A stretch of 64,000 nucleotides of DNA from Cladocopium goreaui. Its lineage: Eukaryota > Sar > Dinophyceae > Suessiales > Symbiodiniaceae. The notes under the pieces were generated by a model. The model searched no databases. It saw only the letters and a program-made list of their open reading frames with translations, and was not told the DNA's origin. The stretch is taken from the NCBI GenBank assembly GCA_947184155.2, contig CAMXCT020002702.1, positions 153,966 to 217,965 on the forward strand, read 5' to 3'. Positions 55,546 through 64,000 of the stretch are shown in pieces (the first letter of the stretch is position 1; every line of letters starts with the position of its first letter). Made by a program: the position numbers and the translations under genes.

Positions 55546-55893
55546 ATGATTCTGATTGGTTGCATTGCGGCTCCCTCTTTGTTTCTTATGTCTCGGCGAA
55601 GGAGCGGTGGATCTTCCAAAGGATATTCAACCCAACCGTCGCTTGCTGGATCCGCGGGATCTGCCTGTGCCTGGTCTGGGGATGTCAATGATTTGTTGTG
55701 GAAGTGTTTGACAGATGCATTCCAGGGCGAGGTCTACCAGTCTACCGAAGTCCAAAAAAAAAGGCGTGTTGTCACCAGAGAATACCAGAGATACCTTGGA
55801 GTTGTAGGATGCCTTGGATTTTACGGGAGTTTTGGGGCCCCCAGTAAAATCCAACTGGCTTCCAGACGTTTCAGAGAAAACTTGTCCAGGTGA
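55546..55893 (+). CDS. Hypothetical ORF (115 aa)
   Basis: Not recognised. Starts with a short hydrophobic stretch (MILIGCIAAPSLFLM), then a basic, Ser/Gly-rich linker and VVTREYQRYLGVVGCLGFYG. Might be an exon; no supporting neighbour. Confidence 0.25.
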   Translation: MILIGCIAAPSLFLMSRRRSGGSSKGYSTQPSLAGSAGSACAWSGDVNDLLWKCLTDAFQGEVYQSTEVQKKRRVVTREYQRYLGVVGCLGFYGSFGAPSKIQLASRRFRENLSR

Positions 55894-56241
55894 AGCGTCA
55901 ATGGGACATCGCTCAGTGTACCATGGATGCCATTGATGCGGCCCGTTCCGTGGCAGCGCTGGGGCTCACACTTGACCTCCTTTCCAGGCCTGGGGAGCAG
56001 GTGACAACAATGGGGGGCAGCAAATCATCCATTCTACTAGGTTTTCCATGGTTGGTTCTTCTCCCGTAGGGATAAGGCTTTATTGACAACACTAAAGAAA
56101 CTGTAATGTACAGTTGTCACACTCTTGGATGTCAATTGGACATGTTCGCAGATTGCAGTCTTCATCACTACACATTCTGATAGCTGTTATCAGCTCAATT
56201 TTCCAAAATTTTCGTTCAGTTTTCATCCACCGTCGTGATTT

Positions 56242-56850
56242 TTGATGCTGCCTGTGTCTTCGGCGCCCACCGGGTACATCGAGACCAACATCTTCTACTT
56301 GAGAAGCGACGAGCAGCTTCCGACCCATCTGCAACCAGATGCTCACTTCACGTACGGTGTGCATGAAAATTGGACACATCTCTTCAGGGACATTTCAGAG
56401 AACACATGTGGACTACTACCCTGCCACGTGCTTGGTGTGGCTCAGGATGATCAAATGTCTGACGACAACGACGAGGCCAACTCTGACGACACAGGTGATC
56501 ATCCACCAGATACTAGCACTGCCCCTGTTGCAGATACTAGCACTGCCCCTGCTGCAGCTACTCCAGCCGCCGCGTCCACTGACCTTGTGCCGGTGCACCC
56601 AGATGCTCTCCCAGTTGGTCCTGTCCGCCAGGTGTTGCCTCTCGAAATCCAACAACAGTTGGAGATGAACCTGAACGCAGCGGTGCAGCCAGTGATCCAA
56701 CACCTACGTCGCACAGGCCTGACTGAGGAAGATGCCGTGAATGAGGCACGCAGTGTGGCGTGGAATCACATCCGCAATATGGGTGGCCTCAACACCCGCC
56801 ACACCAAGAACCGCCGTACCGGCACATCTGAGTCGCCCCGATGGTACTAG
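56242..56850 (+). CDS. Hypothetical protein (202 aa), acidic/Ala-Pro linker
   Basis: Not recognised. The N-terminal part has HLQPDAHFTYGVHENWTHLF, followed by an acidic stretch (DDQMSDDNDEANSDDTGDH) and an Ala/Pro/Thr linker with a 24-base direct repeat encoding DTSTAPxA twice. The C-terminus is helical (LEIQQQLEMNLNAAVQPVIQ; LTEEDAVNEARSVAWNHIRN). This modular composition favours a real protein. The sequence just after it repeats the phrase GGCCTAC...TGGCAG twice. Confidence 0.45.
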   Translation: MMLPVSSAPTGYIETNIFYLRSDEQLPTHLQPDAHFTYGVHENWTHLFRDISENTCGLLPCHVLGVAQDDQMSDDNDEANSDDTGDHPPDTSTAPVADTSTAPAAATPAAASTDLVPVHPDALPVGPVRQVLPLEIQQQLEMNLNAAVQPVIQHLRRTGLTEEDAVNEARSVAWNHIRNMGGLNTRHTKNRRTGTSESPRWY

Positions 56851-58382
56851 CCTTCCAGCAGCTAGCAAGGGGAAGGGCCTACTGGAATGGCAGCAACAGT
56901 GGCCTACTTGGAAGGGGCCTACATGAAATGGCAGTCAACATGGCCTGCATGGTATGGCGAACTTTGGTGGCCCACTGACAGCAAACTATGGTGGAATTGC
57001 CATCAAGGTGCAATCTGTGCATGAGGCCCTGAGATTTCCCTTTTTCCTTTTGAACTTTTTCTCCATACAATTCGGATCTACGTCGTTGAGATCGACCTCA
57101 TTTACATGAAAATTTGTTTACTCTGACATACAGAGGATGTGACCCTGCAAAGCCTGGGAGCCGTGAAAATCAATAGGCAGTGGTTTTGCCGCAGTCGTGT
57201 CGGAGATTCCACCAGCCGGGCTCAGAAGTTTGTCGATGTGACAACATGCAAGATGTTTGCAATGTTCACAGGTTTTGATTGCACGAGTCCTGGTTTGGCT
57301 CCAGCACGGGTTTTTCCATATCGCGCTCCTGGGTTTTCTGCTTGGGCTCCAAAGATGTATCCAGTTTGTTACTTTAGTTGACTAACACCAGAAAATTTCT
57401 GAGTTTGTCAAATTGCTTGAGCTAGTTTTCAATTCAGCGCCAGTGCTTGTAGGTGTGGCCCCACGGGCACTGGTCCCGACTGGACGAGGACGGAGTCTGC
57501 GCAACGGAATGCGTCACCAAGCTTTATGTGCTTGAGACTTCAATAGAGAGATGTTCTCTTGTGTTGGATGGATGTCATCCCCTTTCAATTTCATTGGTGC
57601 AATGTTCAGGAACTGCTCTCCAGGGTCGCCCATTGGAGCGGTGTTGAGTCGGATCCTGACTGTGCAGGCAGCCACAATGACACACAAGATGTTTGGTGAA
57701 GACAGCGAGTTGCTGTTCATGATGATTTCAACCTGTTTGGGGTCTCAGGACTGAAGTCTACGACCCTATCCGTGGTCTCAGCCTCATAAACTTCATATCA
57801 CTACCAGATTGTATGTTGAGCACATTATGTATGATTCTGTTACCGATTTGTCTATGTCTAGAAGAGCACTGTCGTGTAGGGGACATAAACGGTGATCCTG
57901 TCAGGTAACCGCAGTAGGTCTCTCCTCCAGTCACAACCTCAGTTGTGACACACAGGATGTGGCCTTTTCGTCGGCATCACTTGTGTTGCCCCATTTTGGG
58001 TCCATGTTAGATCAAAGCAGATGTTGCAAGCCTTGGAGGTGCCACATCATCTCCTGGAGGGAGCGGGCCAACCGTAGCCTTATTGTGGAGCCAGGCCAGA
58101 AAGTCAGATGTTGAAATGTGCATTCCACTATCAGGCATCAGCTAAACACACAGATGTTTTATCACGACAGATGTTGTCGACCATGGAGGTGACTTTGTCC
58201 ACCACCGGAGTAGCAGGCCTACTTGGCGTCGTGTGAGACCGGGTGAGCCACCACAGATGTTGAATATGTGGCTAAGTCTTCAGGACATGAGCTGGAGTTC
58301 GGATGTTGGACAACACGAATAGCTGCATGGCCGCAGGTCTCAGATCTGCAGACTTTGTGTGAGGCAGGATCCTTGATCTGTC
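56851..58382. other. Region with orphan short ORFs and a recurrent AGATGTT motif
   Basis: Short plus frames (57139-57381 with VGDSTSRAQKFVDVTTCKMF; 57453-57754 in two frames) have no recognised domain. From 57940 to 58310 the phrase (A/G)GATGTTG recurs about seven times at irregular spacing of 20-90 bp. This is upstream of the recombinase ORF and may be its 5' region. Confidence 0.35.
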
Positions 58383-60520
58383 ATGCAGACGAGCATGCAT
58401 CGTGGCAAGAGTCATGTCACCCTTGTGGATCAGCAATGTAAGAGTTGGATGTTCGACTCATCCCAGGTGAGCCGTGTGGGAGGCCAGCTAACTGTTGGCG
58501 CCAGCCCTGAGAGCGCTAGTTTGCATGCGTGCGGTGAGGCACATGGTCTAACCAGTCAACAAAGAGAGAGCTTTCAGGCAATGTTGAATGAAGATCATTT
58601 CAACAGTTCTGCACCTCCAAACATTGTCATGCCGTGGGACATGCCGGCCATGTCACTTGTTTTTGGTGGACCAGAGAGGCCAATAATCCCACCTGTGAGA
58701 CCGGTGCTGGGGTATGTTGAGCCTGCTCCATCGAGCGCAGCACAATCAGCTGTCTTGCCATCAGAGGCCAAGGCGACAGCCTTTGAACATGCAATCAGTT
58801 TTGAATCTAGAAGGACGTGTCATCTTCCAGAGCACGAGCAATTTGCACTTCTTGTCCAGAAATGGGAAGCATTGATATCCATCAATTACAAAGCATTCGA
58901 TCTTGGCATTGACATCGAACATTTGGAATATCAAGAACGCCTGGGCATCATTAGTGAAGTCCTTAGGGGGAAAGCAGTTGCCACGGTCAAACAGAGACTA
59001 GGGCAGTTGGGCCGCTACGTTCAGTGGTCGACAGCAGATGCAAAGCGACCGGCCTTCCCCGTCACACCAGAGTTGATCAAGAACTATGTTAGACATCTCC
59101 GCAATCAAGATGCTACTCACTCCAATTACACTGGATTTCATGAGGCACTCAAATTTGCCAAGTTTGTGATGGGTCTCCAGTGTGACTTGGGTGCCTTTGA
59201 AGCGGCTTGGGTTGCAGGCATCATGAGGACAGCAAGCCAGATGAGACCACTGCGTAAGCAGTCAAAGGTCTTGACAGTGGAGGCGTTGCAATTCCTCGAG
59301 CGGCAACTGGAAGACAAGCAGCTTCCGTCAGTTGACAGGTATGCCATCGGAGTCATCTTGTTTGCAACATATTCAAGGGCCAGATTTGGAGACCTCAGGG
59401 GCATCTCTGAAATTTTTGTCGATGCAGTTTCGGCCGGTACAAATGAAGGTGTCGGATACCTTGAGATGCACTCAGCATCGCACAAGATGAGGGCAACCGG
59501 CAATCGACTTGGAGCCCATTTGCCACTTGTGGCACCATTGAAAGGCCTTGGACCGCATGCCTGGGGCAAAACATTTGTCGAGCTTTTTCCCAGCAAGTGG
59601 GACTTGATTTTACAGCCTGGTGTCAGGTGCAACCTCTGCTACCGGCACCGAACTTGATGGGGGCGTGGACAGACAGGCCAGTTACATCAGGCGAAATTGG
59701 GCGTTGGATCCGCCAACTCCTCATCCCCTGCTCCTTTGACAGTATGGGCTTCACACCTCATGGATGCAAGGCGACGACCCTTGCAATGTTGTCGAAATAT
59801 GGTGTCGCATCAGAGGTCAGGCTTGCACTTGGTCACCATCAGATACAAAAAGGGGCAGCGGAGGTGTATGCTCGGGACACTCAGTCTGCGCCGCTCCGGG
59901 TCTTGGAGGCCATGTTCAAGGATATCCGGAATGGCCGTTTTCATCCAGACCAAACGAGGTCGGGCATGTTTCTGCCACCTTCAGAGCAACAAGATGGACC
60001 CGGACAAGCAGATGAGGTGACAGACCTCCCACTGCTATCCTTCTCGATCGACCAAGTCTCCCCGACCTCAATGGGTGACGTTGCACCAGTGGTGGCAGTT
60101 GATGATGAAACTCAAAGCCAAGAGCAGTCTTGCCAACCTGAAGTTCAGCTATGGCCACTTCAAGTGCCAGAGGAGAGAGGTGTCACAAGTGACAGTGACA
60201 CGTCAACTGACTCTGATGCTGACAGCTGTGCCACTGAAGTGCTGTGTGAACAAGCATCCACACAAGGTACAGTCCACAAGGATGAAAGCAAACACAAATT
60301 CTATCAGCATCGAAAGACGAAGGTAGTGCACTCGGCATCACCTCTTGGTACTTCGTTTTTGTGTGGGCGACGGGTGACGGCCGAATACAGGCCATACCCC
60401 GACTGTTTGATTGTAAACTCAATGAAATGTCAACAGTGCCGCGTCAGGACCGATAGTAAACCGGTCGATCAAAATCTTGAGAACATGGATGCGGCGGTCA
60501 AAAGGGCCAGACGCCAGTGA
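58383..60520 (+). pseudogene. Tyrosine recombinase of a retroelement, one frameshift
   Basis: Phage-integrase-type tyrosine recombinase as used by DIRS/Ngaro-like retroelements or Cryptons. First frame (58383-59657): variable N-terminus, core-binding helices (about residues 195-310), box I with FATYSRARFGDLRG (Arg334). Second frame (59597-60520): LLPAPNLMGAWTDRPVT, box II GFTPHGCKATTLAMLSKYG (His and Lys, HxxK instead of HxxR), LALGHHQ, and the nucleophile EVYARD (Tyr91 of that frame). The C-terminus holds a Cys-rich tail (SFLCGRR ... KCQQCRV). The frames overlap by 61 bases and differ by one base; no slippery heptamer was seen. Gag starts 273 bp downstream. Confidence 0.8.
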
Positions 60521-60793
60521 GACAAGACGCGAAGGAAAACAATGTTTCATCAGTTGAGAAGTCTCAACATGTCGGAGCGATGTCACTCCAGTGAAGTTTG
60601 ACACATGCACCTGCGATGTGCAGGAGATCGATCGTCTCTGCCCTTATCATGCTCCAAGCCCAAAAAAAAACTTTTTGCTATTGGACCATGTTTTCCAGTG
60701 TTGACATCGCACACATGTGAAACGTGATTGTGCAAATCAGCCTTACATGAAACATCTGTTACCTTTTTCCTTTTGTCGCCTCGACCGATCAGC
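60521..60793. other. Spacer between recombinase and gag
   Basis: Contains a short perfect hairpin at 60553-60568 (GTTGAG-AAGT-CTCAAC) and an A run at 60661-60669. No similarity to repeats A or B of the element at 36186 was noticed. Confidence 0.35.
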
Positions 60794-62014
60794 ATGGCAA
60801 CTATCTTGGACTCCACTGCAGCGTTTGATGCAAGGGCCCTGGAACATGGATTGACAGAAGACCAACTCGGCCGCCTGAAACTCAAAGGCCTCAACAACTT
60901 GTCCAAATTAGCATTTGCAATTTCAACGCCGGGCACTAGCCCTGATGATGAATCCCTCAAGACATTGGTCCACGATGATCCTGATATGGTCACGGTTGGA
61001 CAGCTAGCATCGATTCGCAGGCTCATGTTTGACGCACAGACGCTGTGTGCAGCACAAGTCAAGCACATCCTTGCTGGTACAGAGGCCGCCCGCAAAGCTG
61101 AATTGGTACCAGCAGAACGAGCCCAGAGAATCGAAGAGCAGCGTGCCAGGCTTGCAGGCATGGAACTCACTGGTCCATTGGAATGTTCTCACCAATCATA
61201 CGATTGTGTTGCCAAGATGATCGAAGCCAATGTACCTCATTACCTGGAGCCGCACCGGTTCACAACAAGGTCATCAGAAGTCTCAAAGGAGAAGCCAGGA
61301 AAGGAGCTCATTTTGGATCACTCCCAGTTGATGGTGAAGGACTCGGAGCGCAAAGATCGATGCACCCTTTCCAATGACCTGCAAGTCTTCCAAGCCTTGA
61401 CAAGAAGGTCCTTGGCATGTGATCTCATGGGCGTGTGCTCCTTCAAAACCATGGAGCGTTGGCATCGCTTTTTGATGGATGCAACACAAGTTTCAGCCCC
61501 TGGTGGATACAAAGCGCCCACCACCGAACAGATTCTCAGGGCTGATCGAGCTGCATGGGTTCGCATGGCAGAAGGGGTGCCGTCTTTGAGGCGCCGAGCC
61601 GACGGCATTTTACCACTTGACGTGGCACTGGACGCTCTGAGAACCGATCCAACTGTGGTGTTCCACATGATGCCATTGCCTGTGCAGACCAACGCAAAGT
61701 CGGACAAGGCTCCTGACAAACCAAGTGGACCCAAGCCACCCCCGAAAAAGGATCAACCATTCAACAAGACCTCGAAGGGTGGCAAAGGCAAGGGCAAAGG
61801 CCGGGGAAAAGCGGCCCGTGGTCGCATGCCTCAAGAGTTGGTGGGGTTGCACCAGAACCTAAAGAACGGCAAAAGGATATGTTACAATTTCAACCTCGAC
61901 AAGGGATGTGCCTATGCAGAAGCGGGCAAGGATTGTATGAAGGGTGGGCACTATTGCATGCGGTGCTTGGGGACCCATCCAGCATATGAGTGTCCATCCA
62001 AACCCAATGCCTGA
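60794..62014 (+). CDS. Retroelement Gag with C-terminal Cys/His finger
   Basis: 406 aa from the Met of MATILDSTAAFDARALEHGL (60794); the frame is open 66 bases upstream from another Met at 60728, but the later start matches the change in composition. Helical N-terminal two thirds (HGLTEDQLGRLKLKGLNNLS; DLMGVCSFKTMERWHRFLMD), then a Lys/Gly/Pro linker (KGGKGKGKGRGKAARGR) and a finger ICYNFNLDKGC ... GGHYCMRCLG, probably for RNA binding. It would form the particle. The finger matches the gag fragment at 36615-36972. Intact. The stop is TGA in the context TGACTAG, and pol continues in the same frame. Confidence 0.82.
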   Translation: MATILDSTAAFDARALEHGLTEDQLGRLKLKGLNNLSKLAFAISTPGTSPDDESLKTLVHDDPDMVTVGQLASIRRLMFDAQTLCAAQVKHILAGTEAARKAELVPAERAQRIEEQRARLAGMELTGPLECSHQSYDCVAKMIEANVPHYLEPHRFTTRSSEVSKEKPGKELILDHSQLMVKDSERKDRCTLSNDLQVFQALTRRSLACDLMGVCSFKTMERWHRFLMDATQVSAPGGYKAPTTEQILRADRAAWVRMAEGVPSLRRRADGILPLDVALDALRTDPTVVFHMMPLPVQTNAKSDKAPDKPSGPKPPPKKDQPFNKTSKGGKGKGKGRGKAARGRMPQELVGLHQNLKNGKRICYNFNLDKGCAYAEAGKDCMKGGHYCMRCLGTHPAYECPSKPNA

Positions 62015-62018
62015 CTAG
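62012..62018 (+). promoter_or_regulatory. Candidate stop-codon readthrough site between gag and pol
   Basis: TGA CTA G directly ends gag; the following codons stay open into pol in the same frame. UGA-CUAG is a known leaky context in eukaryotic cells and some RNA viruses. The related element at 36970 also has gag and pol in one frame with a single TGA, there followed by CCA. Confidence 0.6.
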
Positions 62019-64000
62019 CTCCAGCTGGTCCAAGGCATGCTGCCTGCAAACGCACTGCCGAGGGGCAGGCTGTAGGCTCTACAATGCCGAAGCAACCCAA
62101 GAATTCTGCCCAGAACCAACCATCTCAACAGGTGACTTCTGTAAGTGCAGGTCCTTCAATGCAATCTTCTGGTAACCGAAGTGTTCCCACACAATTTTTG
62201 CGTACAGATGATTTTCAAGCGAAGCTTGCGGCCCGGATATCAGGCAAACAAATGTCCCGGCTCTTTACAATCGAAATTTTTTCTGGTACAGGTGGTCTGA
62301 CAGCAGCTGTCAGCAGGATGGGGTTGGCACAATCCATTGGCATCGACGCCCATGTCACCAAGCAAGTCAAGTCTCCAATCATACGAATCAACCTTGCCGA
62401 AGAAACTGGCCAGACTCTTTTATGGCGAATTTTGCAAAATGACAACATTGCTGCAGTGCACATGGGCCCTCCCTGTGGCACTTCCAGCAGGGCCAGAGAG
62501 ATCAAACACAAACAGCGGTACAACCCGCCACCACTACGTTCTACGGCTCACCCTGATGGACTGCCTACATTGACAGGTGCATCATTGGAGAAAGTCCGTG
62601 CAGCCAACCGACTGTACCTACTGTGCGGCCAGGTCATGGAGTGGGCCACAGCCAATGGCATCATTGCCTCCATCTAAAACCCACTCCGCAGTCATGCTTG
62701 GGCGACCTCCTACATGAAGAAGCACCTATGCGGCATTCAACTATACTCTGTTGAGTTCCATCACTGCATGTATGGGGCAACAAGAAGGAAACGTACCAAA
62801 GTACTTTGCAATCACCAATGCTTGGCCCCACTAGGCCTCGAATGTGATGGCAACCACCCACATGATGCCTGGGGAGTCACCTCCTCCGGCAGTTGGGCGA
62901 CTGCAGCTGAAGTGGAGTATCCCCATCAGCTTTGCCAGGCTTGGGCACATTGTCTCTACAGATGTTTCCTCGCCCTTGGTGCTATTGAGTCACCTCAAGA
63001 ACTAGTTCCTAACAGCGACATCTCTTTGGTGCAGGCTAGCAAAGTGGCCACTGGAACACAACTTCGTGGCAAGAAGCTCAAACCCCTCATGAGGGAATAT
63101 GATTATTTCCTAACCATACAAGGGCCCCAGTGCATCCTGACCGAGCTTCCTGCCAAGTGCTCCCATGATACTCCAGTTCCCACTACTTGCACAACTTCGC
63201 CACACAGCTCTCACATTCCTGCCCAAGCCAAACGTATCAAACTTCCCTACCAAGTGGGGGAGAAAGCGGAATTTGACAGGTGGGAGACGGTCTATGGAAT
63301 CTCGTGGACACCACAAGCATTCATTGAAAGAGCGGCAGGTCGATCACACCCAGGCCATTTCCTCGACGGTGTGCACCCAGTACTCAAGAGCATGTTTGAC
63401 AGTGGAGCCAACAAATCACTTTCTTGCAGAGCGAAAGAGCGGTCTGAACAGATGAGGAAATGGATAACCAGAGCATCTGAGCTGACTAGAGGCGTGGAAG
63501 ACGGCAAAGATGACTCGCCCTGCCATGCCAAGGTCATCCTAGCCAAGAAAAACTTGAAACTGTTTGAGGAGATGATCGGCGCCTCTGGATCTCCAGACCT
63601 TGGACTGGCCAAAGACATTGCCCAAGGCTTCAACTTGATGTGCGATATACCAACTGGATCAGTCTACCCAGTCAGGCCCTCGTACGCCACTCTCTTGCCA
63701 GAGCAAGTTAGGCGCATGGCTGATGTAGCCAGGCCGGCAATTTGGGAGGCCGCCAAAAAGATCATGGATCCAGAAGTCGCCGCCGAAGTGCATCGCATCA
63801 CCCTTGAAGAGAGGGACAAGGGCTGGCTACGGGGCCCGTTTGCACCCCAGGATCTCCCCAAGGAAGCAATCTTGACCAGGAGGTTTGGAGTGAAGCAGTC
63901 GTCCACCTTATCAGACGGAAGTCGCACGATGAAGGTGAGGCCGATCGATGATTTTTCAGAAAGTCTGGTTAACTCTACAAACTCTTGTGCTGAATCGATC
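62015..64000 (+). CDS. Retroelement Pol: C5-methyltransferase-like domain then RT (3' end outside window)
   Basis: Open in one frame from the gag stop to the window end except for one TAA at 62675-62677. Counting from the first Met (62084): motif I IEIFSGTGGLTAAV (FSGTGG 66-71), SIGIDAH, motif IV VHMGPPCGTSSRARE (PPCG 129-132, catalytic Cys), HPDGLP, then GIIASI-stop-NPLRSHAW, where the TAA replaces the Glu of the ENP/ENV motif VI. Beyond it the frame is intact: HQLCQAWAHCLYRCFLALGA, RWETVYGISWTPQAFIERAA, and at the edge the first RT motif MKVRPIDDFSESLVN. The methyltransferase call rests on motifs I, IV and VI in order. The stop may be a recent mutation or a base error. Confidence 0.75.

Noticed and set aside
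59597-59657. Programmed -1 frameshift joining the two recombinase frames
   Set aside because: No canonical slippery heptamer lies in the overlap, and a single-base mutation explains the shift.
21059-64000. Dinoflagellate spliced-leader relic marking retroposed genes
   Set aside because: I looked for the conserved leader core near the intact ORFs and found no convincing match.

Overview
The window looks like repeat-dominated nuclear DNA of a dinoflagellate, probably close to Symbiodiniaceae. The grounds are retroelement Gag proteins ending in a Cys/His finger, Pol proteins that start with a cytosine-C5-methyltransferase-like domain, a tyrosine recombinase with an HxxK box, a very low density of host genes, and AT-rich gene-poor stretches. 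This assignment is an inference from protein families; no spliced leader, rRNA or tRNA gene was seen. Intact host-type genes are rare. The best is an XK-related membrane protein (51529-52728), and there is a badly interrupted SF1 helicase gene.

Layout. 1-2400 (minus): an ISXO2/Merlin-type transposase gene with an intron that cuts into a 131-133 bp tandem duplication. 2400-4730: AT-rich, no clear gene. 4733-6226: a 46-bp satellite. 6440-7790: a divergent LTR. 8058-11109 (minus): a decayed methyltransferase-bearing pol, split by a 1.8-kb composite satellite made of 6-bp palindromes. 11110-21058: copy 1 of a long LTR retroelement (sense strand minus). 21721-27525: two 2.7-kb inverted-repeat elements in tandem, separated by a near-perfect 369-bp foldback. 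27545-28102: an orphan ORF. 29291-29425: a tRNA-derived SINE. 30422-45541: copy 2 of the LTR element (sense strand plus), with a 5.06-kb tyrosine-recombinase-type retroelement nested in it (36186-41246). 45547-49330, continuing at 30421-29600 (minus): the helicase gene carrying these insertions. 49340-58380: mostly gene-free, with the XK-related gene and a few orphan ORFs. 58383-64000: a recombinase ORF followed by gag and methyltransferase-RT pol, running off the window.

The main discovery candidate is the LTR element present twice in opposite orientation. It has 1.56-kb LTRs, a primer site like initiator-Met, a polypurine tract and, in copy 2, a 5-bp target duplication (TAACC). Its roughly 7-kb interior holds no recognisable gag, protease, RT or integrase. 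Instead it carries three ORFs I do not recognise: a helical protein of about 100 aa, a 129-aa protein under clear purifying selection, and a 360-401 aa coiled-coil/proline-rich protein. In each copy the two LTRs are almost identical while the copies differ from each other, so two lineages inserted recently. Whatever supplies RT is not in the element.

Two further points stand out. The nested element 36186-41246 shows the complete A1-ORFs-B1-A2-B2 split-direct-repeat layout of Ngaro/PAT-like retroelements, and its insertion site has no target duplication. In both gag-pol elements gag and pol lie in the same frame, separated by one UGA; in the younger copy the context is TGACTAG, a classic readthrough context.
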